Origin: Streptomyces tanashiensis
GTDB lineage: Bacteria; Actinomycetota; Actinomycetes; Streptomycetales; Streptomycetaceae
Length of the DNA: 64,000 nt
Direction: 5' to 3'
Assembly (NCBI RefSeq): GCF_014648895.1
Contig: NZ_BMRZ01000006.1
Span: forward strand, 124,001 to 188,000
The stretch's first letter is position 1. The number at the start of each line of letters is the position of its first letter. Position numbers and translations under genes: made by a program. Positions 8,310-16,609 of the stretch are shown in pieces. The notes beneath the pieces were generated by a model that was not told the DNA's origin, ran no database searches, and worked only from the letters and a program-made list of their open reading frames with translations.

Positions 8310-9254
8310 TTACGGGACGCGGACGACCTGTCCGGCGTACGAGAGGTTGCCGCCGAAGCCGAAGAGGAGGACGGGGGCGCCGGAGGGCAGTTCGCCGCGT
8401 TCGACCAGCTTGGCCAGGGCCAGCGGGATGGAGGCGGCCGAGGTGTTGCCGGAGTCGACGACGTCCCGGGCGACGACCGCGTTGACGGCGCCGATCTTCG
8501 CGGCGAGCGGCTCGATGATCCGCAGGTTGGCCTGGTGCAGGACGACGCCCGCGAGCTCCTCGGGGGCGATGCCGGAGCGCTCGCAGGTCTGCCGGGCGAG
8601 GGCGGGCAGCTGCTGGGTGGCCCAGCGGTAGACGGACTGGCCCTCCTGGGCGAAGCGGGGCGGGGTGCCCTCGATGCGGACGGCGTGGCCCATCTCCGGG
8701 ACCGAGCCCCACAGGACGGGGCCGATGGCGCCGGTGTCGGTCTCGGTGGCCTCGACGATCGCGGCGCCGGCCCCGTCACCCGTGAGGACGCAGGTGGTGC
8801 GGTCGGTCCAGTCGGTGATCTCGGTCATCTTGTCGGCGCCGATGACGAGGGCGCGGCGGGCCGCCCCGGCCCGGACCGCGTGGTCGGCGGTGGCGAGCGC
8901 GTGGGTGAAGCCGGCGCAGACCACGTTGAGGTCCATGGTGGCGGGCGAGCCCATGCCGAGGCGGGCGGCGACCCGGGCGGCGGTGTTGGGCGAGCGGTCG
9001 ATCGCGGTGGAGGTGGCGACGAGGACGAGGTCGATGTCGCCGGCGGCGAGGCCGGCGGCGGCGAGGGCCTTGCCGCCCGCGTGGGCGGCGAGCTCGTCGA
9101 CGGGCTCGTCGGGCCCGGCGACGTGCCGGGTGCGGATGCCGACCCGGCTGAGGATCCACTCGTCGCTCGTGTCGACCAGCTCGGCCAGGTCGTGGTTGGT
9201 CAGCACCTTGGCGGGCTGGTAGTGCCCGAGCGCGGCAATGCGAGTGCCCGTCAT
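8310..9254 (-). CDS. beta-ketoacyl-ACP synthase III (FabH-like)
   Basis: This 314-residue cytoplasmic thiolase-fold enzyme condenses an acyl-CoA starter with malonyl-ACP. All three catalytic residues are present: Cys113 in NVVCAGFTHA, His240 in VVLHQANLRI and Asn270 in DSGNTSAAS. The length is standard. Start ATG at 9254 has AGGGGG about 9 nt upstream. It stands alone with no fabD, acpP or fabF beside it, unlike the housekeeping fabH of Streptomyces, so it is likelier a paralogue serving a specialised starter unit or a secondary pathway. The neighbours (sortase, fdhD) give no hint of the product. Confidence 0.92.
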   Translation of the reverse strand: MTGTRIAALGHYQPAKVLTNHDLAELVDTSDEWILSRVGIRTRHVAGPDEPVDELAAHAGGKALAAAGLAAGDIDLVLVATSTAIDRSPNTAARVAARLGMGSPATMDLNVVCAGFTHALATADHAVRAGAARRALVIGADKMTEITDWTDRTTCVLTGDGAGAAIVEATETDTGAIGPVLWGSVPEMGHAVRIEGTPPRFAQEGQSVYRWATQQLPALARQTCERSGIAPEELAGVVLHQANLRIIEPLAAKIGAVNAVVARDVVDSGNTSAASIPLALAKLVERGELPSGAPVLLFGFGGNLSYAGQVVRVP

Positions 9255-9311
9255 ACTCGGGACCCCCTAGGTGGTTCGTTCGTCCGGCAGGATCCCCCAG
9301 TCTTGCCAGCG

Positions 9312-9321
9312 ACTGATCAGT
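9312..9321. promoter_or_regulatory. 10-bp palindrome upstream of KAS III gene
   Basis: ACTGATCAGT is a perfect palindrome 58 bp upstream of the KAS III start, in the 248-bp gap shared with fdhD. A dimeric regulator could bind here. No convincing -35/-10 pair was found around it, so this remains a candidate only. The rest of this gap shows nothing I can identify. Confidence 0.3.
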
Positions 9322-9502
9322 AACAGGTGACGTAAACCACCAACATTCACCCGTACCGCTTGGCCGACCGTGACAAGGCCCCGGGCCCCGCACGGGTTCC
9401 CCGGCCGGCCCCGGACGCGCGTTCGGAGGAGGAGTGTGGCGGAGAATGGGGCGGTCAGGGCCTTCCCGGCCTTCCCTGCGGAGAGAATCGAGTGCGGTCA
9501 CG

Positions 9503-10339
9503 ATGGGACGGGTCACCGAGCGACGGCGTGTCCTGCGGATCAGGGGCGGTGCGGTCAACAGCCGGCCGGACACCCTGGTGGCGGAGGAGCCGCTGGAGAT
9601 CCGGCTGAACGGGCGGCCGATCGCGATCACCATGCGCACACCGGGCGACGACTTCGCCCTCGCGGCCGGTTTCCTGGTGAGCGAAGGGGTCCTGGCGGCG
9701 GCGTCGGACGTGCGGAACATCGTGTACTGCGCGGGCGCCACGGACGACGGCCGGAACACGTACAACGTGGTGGACGTGCAGCTGGCCCCCGGGGTGACGG
9801 TCCCGGACATCACGCTGGAGCGGAACGTCTACACGACGTCCTCGTGCGGGCTGTGCGGCAAGGCGAGCCTGGACGCGGTCCGCACCACGGCCCGCTTCCC
9901 GATCGCCGACACTCCCCCGGTCCGGCTGACCCCCGAGCTGCTCTCGCTGCTCCCGGAGCGGCTGCGGGCCGCGCAGCGGGTCTTCGACTCGACCGGCGGG
10001 CTGCACGCGGCGGCGCTGTTCACGGAGGACGGCGAGCTGCTCGACGTACGGGAGGACGTCGGCCGGCACAACGCCGTGGACAAGCTCGTCGGGCGGGCGC
10101 TGCGCGAGGGGCTGCTGCCGCTGGAGCGGGCAGTGCTGCTCGTGTCGGGGCGGGCCTCGTTCGAGCTGGCGCAGAAGGCGGTGATGGCGGGGATCCCGGT
10201 GCTCGCCGCGGTGTCCGCGCCGTCCTCGCTCGCCGTGGACCTGGCCGCCGAGACGGGCCTGACGCTGGTCGGCTTCCTGCGCGGGCCGGACATGAACGTG
10301 TACGCGGGCGAGCACCGGATCGACGTGAAGGCTCCCTAG
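9503..10339 (+). CDS. fdhD: formate dehydrogenase accessory sulfurtransferase FdhD
   Basis: This 278-residue cytoplasmic protein carries sulfur from a cysteine desulfurase to the molybdenum cofactor of formate dehydrogenases, and is needed for their activity. The start ATG at 9503 gives the usual family N-terminus (MGRVTERRRVLRI, then VAEEPLEIRLNG). The essential CxxC loop is present as SSCGLCGK (C115, C118), and DVGRHNAVDKLVG and LVSGRASFEL are conserved cofactor-binding segments. No formate dehydrogenase subunit is encoded within the window, so the partner lies elsewhere. It ends in a 4-bp convergent overlap with the ferredoxin-like gene. Confidence 0.95.
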   Translation: MGRVTERRRVLRIRGGAVNSRPDTLVAEEPLEIRLNGRPIAITMRTPGDDFALAAGFLVSEGVLAAASDVRNIVYCAGATDDGRNTYNVVDVQLAPGVTVPDITLERNVYTTSSCGLCGKASLDAVRTTARFPIADTPPVRLTPELLSLLPERLRAAQRVFDSTGGLHAAALFTEDGELLDVREDVGRHNAVDKLVGRALREGLLPLERAVLLVSGRASFELAQKAVMAGIPVLAAVSAPSSLAVDLAAETGLTLVGFLRGPDMNVYAGEHRIDVKAP

Positions 10340-10719
10340 TTCTTCGGCGGGTCGATCATCTGGAGGGCGAGGGTGGCCGGTGGCGGGCTGACGCCGGGGC
10401 CGCCGGCCTCGGTCCAGGCGAGGACCTCGTCGAGGCAGTCGTCGTCCGCGCTCCAGCCGATCCAGGCGGCCCGGCCGCCCCGGCGCCGTCCCTCGGTGGA
10501 GGGCTGGACGACGAGGACGTTGGCCTGGGCGCAGGGACCGAGACAGTCGCTGGTACGGACGAGCAGGCGGCCCCCGGAGGCCGCGGCGGCCGCGCGCAGG
10601 CGGGCCAGCTGGCCCGCGTGGTCCATGCCCGGGTTCTTGCGGGGGTCGCCGCAGCAGCAGCCCCGGCAGACGACCAGGGAGCAGGGGCGGGCCCCGTACC
10701 GTATCGGGACCGGGGTCAC
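10336..10719 (-). CDS. thioredoxin-like (2Fe-2S) ferredoxin domain protein
   Basis: This 127-residue protein resembles the thioredoxin-like [2Fe-2S] ferredoxin family (also found as the NuoE-type domain). Cysteines that could hold the cluster lie in LVVCRGCCCG (C18, C21-C23) and in SDCLGPCAQAN (C59, C63), a CxxxC pair typical of the fold. It is probably a small electron carrier. Its start overlaps the isochorismatase-fold gene by 4 bp, so the two are co-transcribed and translationally coupled. It converges on fdhD with a 4-bp overlap at the 3' ends, which may reflect a shared link to a molybdenum enzyme; that link is inference. Confidence 0.8.
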   Translation of the reverse strand: MTPVPIRYGARPCSLVVCRGCCCGDPRKNPGMDHAGQLARLRAAAAASGGRLLVRTSDCLGPCAQANVLVVQPSTEGRRRGGRAAWIGWSADDDCLDEVLAWTEAGGPGVSPPPATLALQMIDPPKN

Positions 10720-11237
10720 TCGGGGCCGCCCAGGGTGATCGCGGAGGCGGCGGCGACCGTGCCGAGGCGCGGGAAGTCGAGGTCGACGGAGGCGCGGTGC
10801 TCGTCGGCGGTGAGGGCGGCCATGGCGTCCTCGGCGAAGACCAGCTCGTAGCCCAGGTCGCAGGCGGCGCGGGCCGTGGACTCCACGCCGAGGTTGGTGG
10901 CGATGCCGCCGAGGACCAGGGTGGTCGCGCCGAGTCCGGCGAGCAGCTCGTGGAGGCCGGTGTCCTGGAAGCCGCCGATGGTGCGCTTGACGACGACGTG
11001 GTCACCGTCCCGGACGAGGTCGGGGACGAGCTCGCTGCCGGGCGGCTGGGTGTCGACGTGGGGCCGCTCGACGCGGATGTGGACGACGGGCGCGCCGGCG
11101 TCCCGGAAGGCGTCGGCGAGGCGGGCGGACGCGGCGAGGACGTCGGTGCCGGGACGGGGGGCGAGGGGCAGCGCGACGATGCGTTCCATCAGGTCGACGA
11201 GGACCAGCGCGGTGCTGCCGGGATCGAGTGCGGGCAT
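10716..11237 (-). CDS. isochorismatase-fold hydrolase with Gly at the Cys position
   Basis: This 173-residue protein has the alpha/beta fold of the isochorismatase/cysteine hydrolase family. Asp15 (LVLVDLMERI) and Lys84 (VVVKRTIGG) match two residues of the catalytic triad. The third position, normally Cys in a motif such as TNxCVESTAR, is Gly117 here (GGIATNLGVESTAR). Isochorismatases such as EntB and PhzD also lack this Cys and hydrolyse a vinyl ether instead of an amide, so this protein is not a standard nicotinamidase-type amidase. Its ATG is preceded by a -10-like TACGGT with a 6-nt gap, so it is probably leaderless. It is coupled to the ferredoxin-like gene. Confidence 0.85.
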   Translation of the reverse strand: MPALDPGSTALVLVDLMERIVALPLAPRPGTDVLAASARLADAFRDAGAPVVHIRVERPHVDTQPPGSELVPDLVRDGDHVVVKRTIGGFQDTGLHELLAGLGATTLVLGGIATNLGVESTARAACDLGYELVFAEDAMAALTADEHRASVDLDFPRLGTVAAASAITLGGPE

Positions 11238-11243
11238 GGGAGC

Positions 11244-11249
11244 ACCGTA
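11244..11249 (-). promoter_or_regulatory. -10 hexamer TACGGT, leaderless isochorismatase-fold gene
   Basis: On the minus strand TACGGT fits TANNNT and ends 6 nt before the ATG at 11237. There is no Shine-Dalgarno in the gap. The transcript is expected to begin at or next to the start codon. Confidence 0.5.
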
Positions 11250-11312
11250 GCGGCCCGGATGATCATCACGGGTGGGGCGTGGGCGTGATCCGGCCGACAG
11301 ACCGCACCGGGG

Positions 11313-12404
11313 TCACGTGCCGGTCGACGGGACCTCGGGGGCGGGTACGGCTCCGGGGGCGGCGGCCGCCGCGGGCGTCCCCGGGATCCCGGCGGGCTCC
11401 GGATCGCGCGAACGGCGCTTCGCGATGACCGCGCAGACCATCAGCTGCATCTGGTGGAAGAGCATCAGCGGGAGCACGGCGAGGGAGGCCTGGGGGCCGA
11501 AGAGGACGCTCGCCATCGGCAGCCCGGCGGCCAGGCTCTTCTTGGAGCCGGCGAACTGGATGGCGATCCGGTCGGCCCGGCCGAAGCCGAGACGCCCGGC
11601 CCCGTACCAGGTCAGGGCCAGCATCAAAGCGAGGAGCACGGCCTCGACGGCGAGCAGCGTGCCGAGCCGCGCGGGGGTCACCAGGTGCCAGATGCCGGCG
11701 ACCATGCCCTGGCTGAAGGCGGTGTGGACGACGAGGAGGATCGACCCCCGGTCGACGTGTCCGAGGACCTTCTTGTGGCGGACCAGGAAGGCTCCGACCC
11801 AGCGGCGCAGGATCTGCCCGGCCAGGAACGGCACGAGGAGTTGGAGCACGATCTTCAGGAGCGCGTCGGCGGAGAGGCCGCCCGCGCTGTTCCCGAGGAG
11901 CAGGGCCGCGAGCAGCGGGGTGAGGACGATGCCGGCGAGCGAGGAGAACGAGCCGGCACAGATCGCGGCGGGCACGTTGCCCCGGGCGATCGACGTGAAC
12001 GCGATGGAGGACTGGATGGTGGACGGCACCAGACAGAGGAAGAGGAAGCCGCTGTAGAGCTGGGGGGTGAGGACGCCGGGCACGAGGCCGCGCGCGGCGA
12101 GGCCGAGGAGCGGGAAGAGCAGGAAGGTGGCGCCGAGGACGGTGAGGTGGAGCCGCCAGTGCTTGAGGCCGTCGAGGGCCTCGCGGGTGGAGAGCCGGGC
12201 CCCGTAGAGGAAGAAGAGCAGGGCGACGGCCCCGGTCGACGCGCCTTCCGTGACGCTCGCGGCGGCCCCGGAGGCGGGGAGGAGCGCGGCGAGGGCGACC
12301 GTGCCGAGCAGGGCGAGGACGTACCCGTCGACGGGCAGCCGGGACGGCAGGCGGAGGGGACGGCGGGCGGTGCGGCCGGTCGTGCGGGGGGTCATGGGCT
12401 CCAC
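11313..12404 (-). CDS. bile acid:sodium symporter family (BASS) transporter
   Basis: This 363-residue polytopic membrane protein belongs to the bile acid:Na+ symporter family (SBF-like / YfeH type). Nine to ten hydrophobic segments are visible, from DGYVLALLGTVALAALLP onward. FLFLCLVPSTIQSSIAFTS is the conserved discontinuous-helix region with the Na+/substrate site, and IAIQFAGSKKSLAAGLPMA is the second crossover motif. An Ala/Pro-rich cytoplasmic tail follows. It is divergent from a LysR regulator with 113 bp between the starts, so it is the likely target of that regulator. The transported organic anion is unknown. Confidence 0.9.
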   Translation of the reverse strand: MEPMTPRTTGRTARRPLRLPSRLPVDGYVLALLGTVALAALLPASGAAASVTEGASTGAVALLFFLYGARLSTREALDGLKHWRLHLTVLGATFLLFPLLGLAARGLVPGVLTPQLYSGFLFLCLVPSTIQSSIAFTSIARGNVPAAICAGSFSSLAGIVLTPLLAALLLGNSAGGLSADALLKIVLQLLVPFLAGQILRRWVGAFLVRHKKVLGHVDRGSILLVVHTAFSQGMVAGIWHLVTPARLGTLLAVEAVLLALMLALTWYGAGRLGFGRADRIAIQFAGSKKSLAAGLPMASVLFGPQASLAVLPLMLFHQMQLMVCAVIAKRRSRDPEPAGIPGTPAAAAAPGAVPAPEVPSTGT

Positions 12405-12482
12405 TGCTCTGTGTACTGCGGGGTGGGTCGCGCCCGTCCATCCTGCTCCACGGGCCGGTGATCGGGAATCCCGTACAGTGCT

Positions 12483-12517
12483 CTGACTGTCATCACGGTT
12501 CGCGATAGCCTCGGGGG
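12483..12517 (+). promoter_or_regulatory. leaderless promoter of the LysR gene
   Basis: CTGACT (12483-12488) and TAGCCT (12506-12511) are spaced by 17 nt, and the -10 ends 6 nt before the GTG at 12518. This fits a housekeeping-sigma promoter whose transcript begins at the start codon. The LysR box candidate at 12492-12506 fills the spacer, so the regulator would repress itself by occlusion. Confidence 0.6.
12492..12506. promoter_or_regulatory. putative LysR box (T-N11-A)
   Basis: ATCACGGTTCGCGAT is an imperfect inverted repeat that contains the LysR-type T-N11-A signature (T at 12493, A at 12505). It lies in the divergent gap between the LysR gene and the BASS transporter gene. Position and symmetry support it; no binding evidence is available. 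Confidence 0.5.
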
Positions 12518-13384
12518 GTGTACGAGCCCACCCAGCTGCGCACCTTCCTCGCCGTGGCCCAGACGCTGAGCTTCACGCGGGCCGCGGACCGTCTCGGGCT
12601 GCGCCAGTCCACCGTCAGCCAGCACGTGCGGCGCCTGGAGGAGGCGACGGGCCGTCCGCTGTTCGCCCGGGACACGCACCGCGTGGAGCTGACGGAGGAC
12701 GGCGAGGCGATGCTCGGCTTCGCGCGCACGATCCTCCAGGCGCACGAGCGGGCGGCGGCCTTCTTCGGCGGGACGCGGCTGCGGGGGCGGCTGCGGTTCG
12801 GCGCGTCGGAGGACTTCGTGACGACGCGGCTGCCGGAGATCCTGGAGTCCTTCCGGCGCGAGCACCCGGAGGTCGACCTGGAGCTGACGGTCGAACTGTC
12901 CGGGACGCTCCAGGCCCGGCTGGCGGCCGGCCGGCTGGATCTGATCCTGGCCAAGCGGCGCGGGACGGAGAGCGAGGGCCGGCTCGTGTGGGAGGACACG
13001 CTCGTCTGGATCGGGGCGCCGGGGCTGCGGCTCGACCCGGACCGTCCGGTGCCGCTGATCCTGTACCCGCCGCCGGGGATCACCCGGGCGCGGGCCCTGG
13101 AGGCCCTGGAGGCGCAGGGCAGGGCGTGGCGGATCGCGTGCACGAGTTCCAGCCTGAGCGCGAACGTGGCGGCGGCCCGCGCGGGGCTCGGGGTCATGGC
13201 GCACACACGGGGCCTGGTGCCGCCGGGGCTCGTGCCGGTGCCGGCCCGCGCGGGGCTTCCGGAGCTCGGGGACGTGGGTTTCGTGCTCCGCAGGGGGCGC
13301 CGGGGCGGGGAGACCCAGGAGGCGGCGGACGCCCTCGCGGAGGCGATCCTGGCGGGCGGCGACCGGCTGCACCGCCCCCGCTGA
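12518..13384 (+). CDS. LysR family transcriptional regulator
   Basis: This 288-residue protein has the LysR layout: an N-terminal winged HTH (LRTFLAVAQTLSFTRAADRL, then STVSQHVRRLEEATGRPLF) and a C-terminal periplasmic-binding-protein-like effector domain from about residue 88. The family helix pattern makes the assignment secure. The GTG start at 12518 lies 6 nt after a TAGCCT -10 hexamer, with no room for a normal ribosome-binding site, so leaderless translation is likely. It is divergent from the BASS transporter and probably controls it and itself. The effector is probably the transported anion, by inference. Confidence 0.94.
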   Translation: MYEPTQLRTFLAVAQTLSFTRAADRLGLRQSTVSQHVRRLEEATGRPLFARDTHRVELTEDGEAMLGFARTILQAHERAAAFFGGTRLRGRLRFGASEDFVTTRLPEILESFRREHPEVDLELTVELSGTLQARLAAGRLDLILAKRRGTESEGRLVWEDTLVWIGAPGLRLDPDRPVPLILYPPPGITRARALEALEAQGRAWRIACTSSSLSANVAAARAGLGVMAHTRGLVPPGLVPVPARAGLPELGDVGFVLRRGRRGGETQEAADALAEAILAGGDRLHRPR

Positions 13385-13684
13385 GCGGACGGCGAGAAGG
13401 CGCCACCGGGGCGCTTCGGGTGCGGGGCGTGAGCGGCCGGTACAGATTCCGTGGAGATTCGCGCCCGCCGGACGTACCGTCCGGTCGGCAACGACCCCGG
13501 GACACCCTCGACTTGGCCGCCTCACCAGTCCTGACCTGTGAGAACGCGGAATGTCCCGGCTTGGTGAAGGCCCTCCCGCCGACCGGTCCCGTGGGGTACC
13601 GTCACCGGCGCCGTACGGAGTGCGACAACGGGCTTTTCCAGCCACCGGGCCGTCGAAGCCACCGAGCCGTCGAGGAGCAGGTCA
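13385..13684. other. intergenic region before acyl-CoA ligase
   Basis: These 300 bp hold no convincing gene. A perfect 7-bp inverted repeat (13468-13484) lies 84 nt past the LysR stop. A TACCGT hexamer near 13597 could be a -10 element for the ligase gene, but no good -35 was found. A GAGGAG Shine-Dalgarno ends 7 nt before the GTG at 13685. Confidence 0.5.
13468..13484. promoter_or_regulatory. 7-bp inverted repeat after the LysR gene
   Basis: The arms CCGGACG and CGTCCGG flank TAC. It could be a weak terminator hairpin for the LysR gene or an operator for the downstream acyl-CoA ligase; a 3-nt loop is tight for a terminator, so an operator is slightly favoured. Confidence 0.35.
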
Positions 13685-15508
13685 GTGCGCGAGTTCACCG
13701 TGCCGCCCGTCGAGGCGGCGCCTCAGGTCGGCGGTCTGGCGGACGCCGTGTTCGAGCACGCCCTCGCCGATCCGGGCCGGATCGCCTTCGGCCGGAAGGG
13801 CCCGGACGGGGAGTGGCGCGACGTGACCGCGGCGCGGTTCCGGGACGAGGTCCTGGGCCTCGCGAAGGGACTGATCGCGGAGGGCGTGCGGTTCGGCGAC
13901 CGGGTCGCGATCATGGCCCGGACCCGGTACGAGTGGACGCTCTTCGACTTCGCGCTGTGGACGCTGGGCGCGCAGCCCGTGCCGATCTATCCGACCTCCT
14001 CCGCCGAGCAGGTCTTCTGGATGCTGCACGACGCCGAGGTCACGGCGTGCGTGGTGGAGCACGAGGACCACGCGATGACGATCGGCTCGGTGATCGACCG
14101 GCTGCCCCGGCTCCAGCGGCTGTGGCAGCTGGACGCGGACGCGGTGGGCGAGCTGACGGCGGCGGGCACGGAGATCGACGAGGAGGTCGTGCACCGGCAC
14201 CGGCGGGCGGTCACCCCGGAGACGGTGGCGACGATCATCTACACCTCGGGGACGACCGGCCGCCCCAAGGGCTGTGTGATCAGCCACGCGAACCTGATGT
14301 TCGAGACGGACATGGTGATGGGCCGCTGGGAGCCGGTGTTCCGCTCCCGGTCCGACGAGCCGGCCTCGACGCTGCTGTTCCTGCCGCTGGCGCACGTCTT
14401 CGGGCGGATGGTGGAGGTGGCCGCGGTCCGGGGCGGGGTGAAGCTGGGGCACCAGCCGGTGATGGCGGCGGCCGAGCTGCTGCCGGACCTGGTGTCGTTC
14501 CGGCCGAGTTTCGTGCTCGCCGTGCCGTACGTCTTCGAGAAGGTCTTCCGCGCGGCCCGCCGCAAGGCGGAGAGCGAGGGGAAGGCGGGCCCCTTCGACA
14601 AGGCCGTGGAGGTGGCGGTCGCGTACGCGGAGGCGCTGGAGCAGAAGGTCTTCGGGACGGGTCCGGGGCCCTCGGCGGCGCTGCGCGTGCAGCACCAGTT
14701 CTTCGAGAAGACGGTGTACGGCAAGGTGCGGGCGGCCCTGGGCGGGCGGGTGCGGCACGCGATGTCGGGCGGTTCGGCCATGGACCGCAGGCAGGGGCTG
14801 TTCTTCGCGGGCGCGGGGATCACGGTCTTCGAGGGGTACGGGCTGACCGAGTCCTCGGCCGCCGCCACGGCGAATCCGCCCGGGCGGACCAAGTACGGCA
14901 CCGTGGGCCAGCCGGTCCCCGGGACGACGGTCCACATCGCGGAGGACGGCGAGGTGTGGCTGCACGGCGGCCAGGTCTTCTCCGGCTATCTGAACGCTCC
15001 GGAGGCGACGGCCGCCGTCCTCAACGACGGCTGGCTGGCCACCGGGGACATCGGCGCCCTCGACGCGGACGGCTATCTGACGATCACCGGGCGGAAGAAG
15101 GAGATCCTGGTGACCTCGGGCGGCAAGAGCGTCTCGCCCACCGCCCTGGAGGAGCGGGTGCGGGCGCATCCGCTGATCGCCCAGTGCATCGTGGTCGGCA
15201 ACGACCGGCCGTACATCGCGGCTCTCGTGACGGTCGACCAGGAGGCGGTGGAGCACTGGCTCGCGATGCAGGGGCGGGCGCCGCTGTCCCCGGCCGAGCT
15301 GGTGCGCGATCCGGCTCTGGAGACGGAGATCCGGCGGGGGGTCGTGGCGGCGAACACGCTGGTCTCGCAGGCGGAGTCGATCCGGACGTTCCGGATCCTG
15401 GCCCATCCGTTCAGCGAGGAGCACGGGCTGCTCACCCCGTCGCTGAAGCTGAAGCGGAAGGCGATCGAGCGAGCGTACGCGACGGAGGTCGCGGCGCTGT
15501 ACGGCTGA
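13685..15508 (+). CDS. long-chain fatty-acid--CoA ligase (AMP-binding)
   Basis: This 607-residue cytoplasmic or membrane-associated enzyme activates fatty acids to acyl-CoA through an acyl-adenylate. The P-loop YTSGTTGRPKG lies at 186-196. VFEGYGLTESSA (A5), the WLATGDIG motif (A7) and GRKKEILVTSGGKSVSP (A8, with the hinge) follow in order. The C-terminal catalytic lysine region is LKLKRKAIE. The length is normal for the FadD15-like actinobacterial group. Start is GTG at 13685 with GAGGAG 7 nt upstream. The neighbouring aldo/keto reductase is 206 bp downstream and probably separately transcribed. Confidence 0.95.
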   Translation: MREFTVPPVEAAPQVGGLADAVFEHALADPGRIAFGRKGPDGEWRDVTAARFRDEVLGLAKGLIAEGVRFGDRVAIMARTRYEWTLFDFALWTLGAQPVPIYPTSSAEQVFWMLHDAEVTACVVEHEDHAMTIGSVIDRLPRLQRLWQLDADAVGELTAAGTEIDEEVVHRHRRAVTPETVATIIYTSGTTGRPKGCVISHANLMFETDMVMGRWEPVFRSRSDEPASTLLFLPLAHVFGRMVEVAAVRGGVKLGHQPVMAAAELLPDLVSFRPSFVLAVPYVFEKVFRAARRKAESEGKAGPFDKAVEVAVAYAEALEQKVFGTGPGPSAALRVQHQFFEKTVYGKVRAALGGRVRHAMSGGSAMDRRQGLFFAGAGITVFEGYGLTESSAAATANPPGRTKYGTVGQPVPGTTVHIAEDGEVWLHGGQVFSGYLNAPEATAAVLNDGWLATGDIGALDADGYLTITGRKKEILVTSGGKSVSPTALEERVRAHPLIAQCIVVGNDRPYIAALVTVDQEAVEHWLAMQGRAPLSPAELVRDPALETEIRRGVVAANTLVSQAESIRTFRILAHPFSEEHGLLTPSLKLKRKAIERAYATEVAALYG

Positions 15509-15638
15509 GGGAAGGCGGTGCGGGGGCCGGAGGACGGCGTGGCGGGGGCCGGAGGACGCGGGGCGGCACCGGAGGAGCGCGGCGCGGGGCGGGAGGGACG
15601 CGGTGGGGGCCGGAGGAATTCCGGGCGGTCCGTGATCG

Positions 15639-15667
15639 TTGACCGAGAGTACCCGGGTACCCGTATG
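15639..15667 (+). promoter_or_regulatory. possible promoter of aldo/keto reductase gene
   Basis: TTGACC (15639-15644) is a good -35 match; a weak -10 (CGTATG, 15662-15667) follows 17 nt later. A 12-bp perfect palindrome GTACCCGGGTAC (15649-15660) fills the spacer and could be an operator. The weak -10 limits confidence. Confidence 0.4.
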
Positions 15668-15714
15668 CCCGGTACGACTCGTACGACCCGCGACGACGTA
15701 AGGATCCACCCGAC

Positions 15715-16560
15715 GTGAGCACGGACAGCAACGTTCCCTCGGTCACCCTGAACAACGGCGTGAGCATGCCGCAGCTGGGCTTCGGTGTCTGGCAGGTGCC
15801 GGACGACGAGGCGACGGCGGCCGTGACGACGGCCCTGGAGGCCGGGTACCGCTCGATCGACACCGCCGCGATCTACGCGAACGAGCGGGGCACGGGCCGT
15901 GCCGTCGCCGACTCGGGGATCGCCCGCGAGGAGCTGTTCGTCACCACGAAGCTGTGGAACAGCGAGCAGGGCCACGACTCGACCCTCCGCGCCTTCGACG
16001 CCTCGCTCGACAAGCTGGGGCTCGACTACGTCGACCTGTACCTGATCCACTGGCCGGTGCCGGCGAAGGACGCGTACGTCGACACGTACCGGGCCTTCGA
16101 GAAGATCCTCGCGGACGGGCGCGCGAAGGCGATCGGCGTCTCGAACTTCCTCCCGGAGCACCTGGAGCGGCTGATCGGCGAGACCTCGGTCGTGCCGGCC
16201 GTCAACCAGATCGAGCTGCACCCGCAGCTGTCCCAGGCCGCGTCGCGCGAGGCGCACGCCCGGTACGGCATCGCGACCGAGGCGTGGTCGCCGCTCGGCC
16301 AGGGCAAGGGGCTCCTGGACGTCCCGGCGATCGTCGCGATCGGCCGCAAGCACGGGCGGACGCCGGCCCAGGTGGTGCTGCGCTGGCACCTCCAGCTGGG
16401 GAACGTGGTGATCCCGAAGTCGGTCACCCCCTCGCGCATCCGCGAGAACATCGACGTCTTCGGCTTCGAGCTGGACGCCGAGGACCTGGCGGCGATCGCC
16501 GCCCTCGACGAGAGCCGCCGTCTGGGCCCGAACCCGGCGGAGTTCAACGTCGGCGCCTGA
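15715..16560 (+). CDS. aldo/keto reductase
   Basis: This 281-residue NADPH-dependent oxidoreductase has the (alpha/beta)8 AKR fold, close to the 2,5-diketo-D-gluconate reductase (AKR5C/DkgA) group. The tetrad is visible: Asp and Tyr in SIDTAAIYANE, Lys in VTTKLWN and His in LIHWPVP. The NADPH-binding segment is IPKSVTPSRIRENIDVF. Length and motifs are typical. It starts at GTG 15715 and ends 49 bp before the convergent SUKH-like gene, with a hairpin between. Substrate in vivo unknown; these enzymes reduce many small aldehydes and ketones. Confidence 0.95.
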   Translation: MSTDSNVPSVTLNNGVSMPQLGFGVWQVPDDEATAAVTTALEAGYRSIDTAAIYANERGTGRAVADSGIAREELFVTTKLWNSEQGHDSTLRAFDASLDKLGLDYVDLYLIHWPVPAKDAYVDTYRAFEKILADGRAKAIGVSNFLPEHLERLIGETSVVPAVNQIELHPQLSQAASREAHARYGIATEAWSPLGQGKGLLDVPAIVAIGRKHGRTPAQVVLRWHLQLGNVVIPKSVTPSRIRENIDVFGFELDAEDLAAIAALDESRRLGPNPAEFNVGA

Positions 16561-16579
16561 AGGAGGCGGAGGGGGTGGG

Positions 16580-16609
16580 GCCGGCGCGGCGCGTCGGCGG
16601 TGCGCCGGC
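16580..16609. terminator. bidirectional hairpin between convergent genes
   Basis: GCCGGCGC (16580-16587) pairs perfectly with GCGCCGGC (16602-16609) around a 14-nt loop. It lies between the stops of the aldo/keto reductase and the SUKH-like gene, so it can serve both. No T tract. Confidence 0.6.

Noticed and set aside
5719..8631. A 970-codon open frame on the plus strand over ROK, sortase and KAS III genes
   Set aside because: It is antisense to three well-supported genes and has no recognisable domain; long open antisense frames are expected at this GC content.
13685..16560. Acyl-CoA ligase and aldo/keto reductase as one biosynthetic operon
   Set aside because: A 206-bp gap with its own promoter-like -35 separates them, and no other pathway gene lies near.
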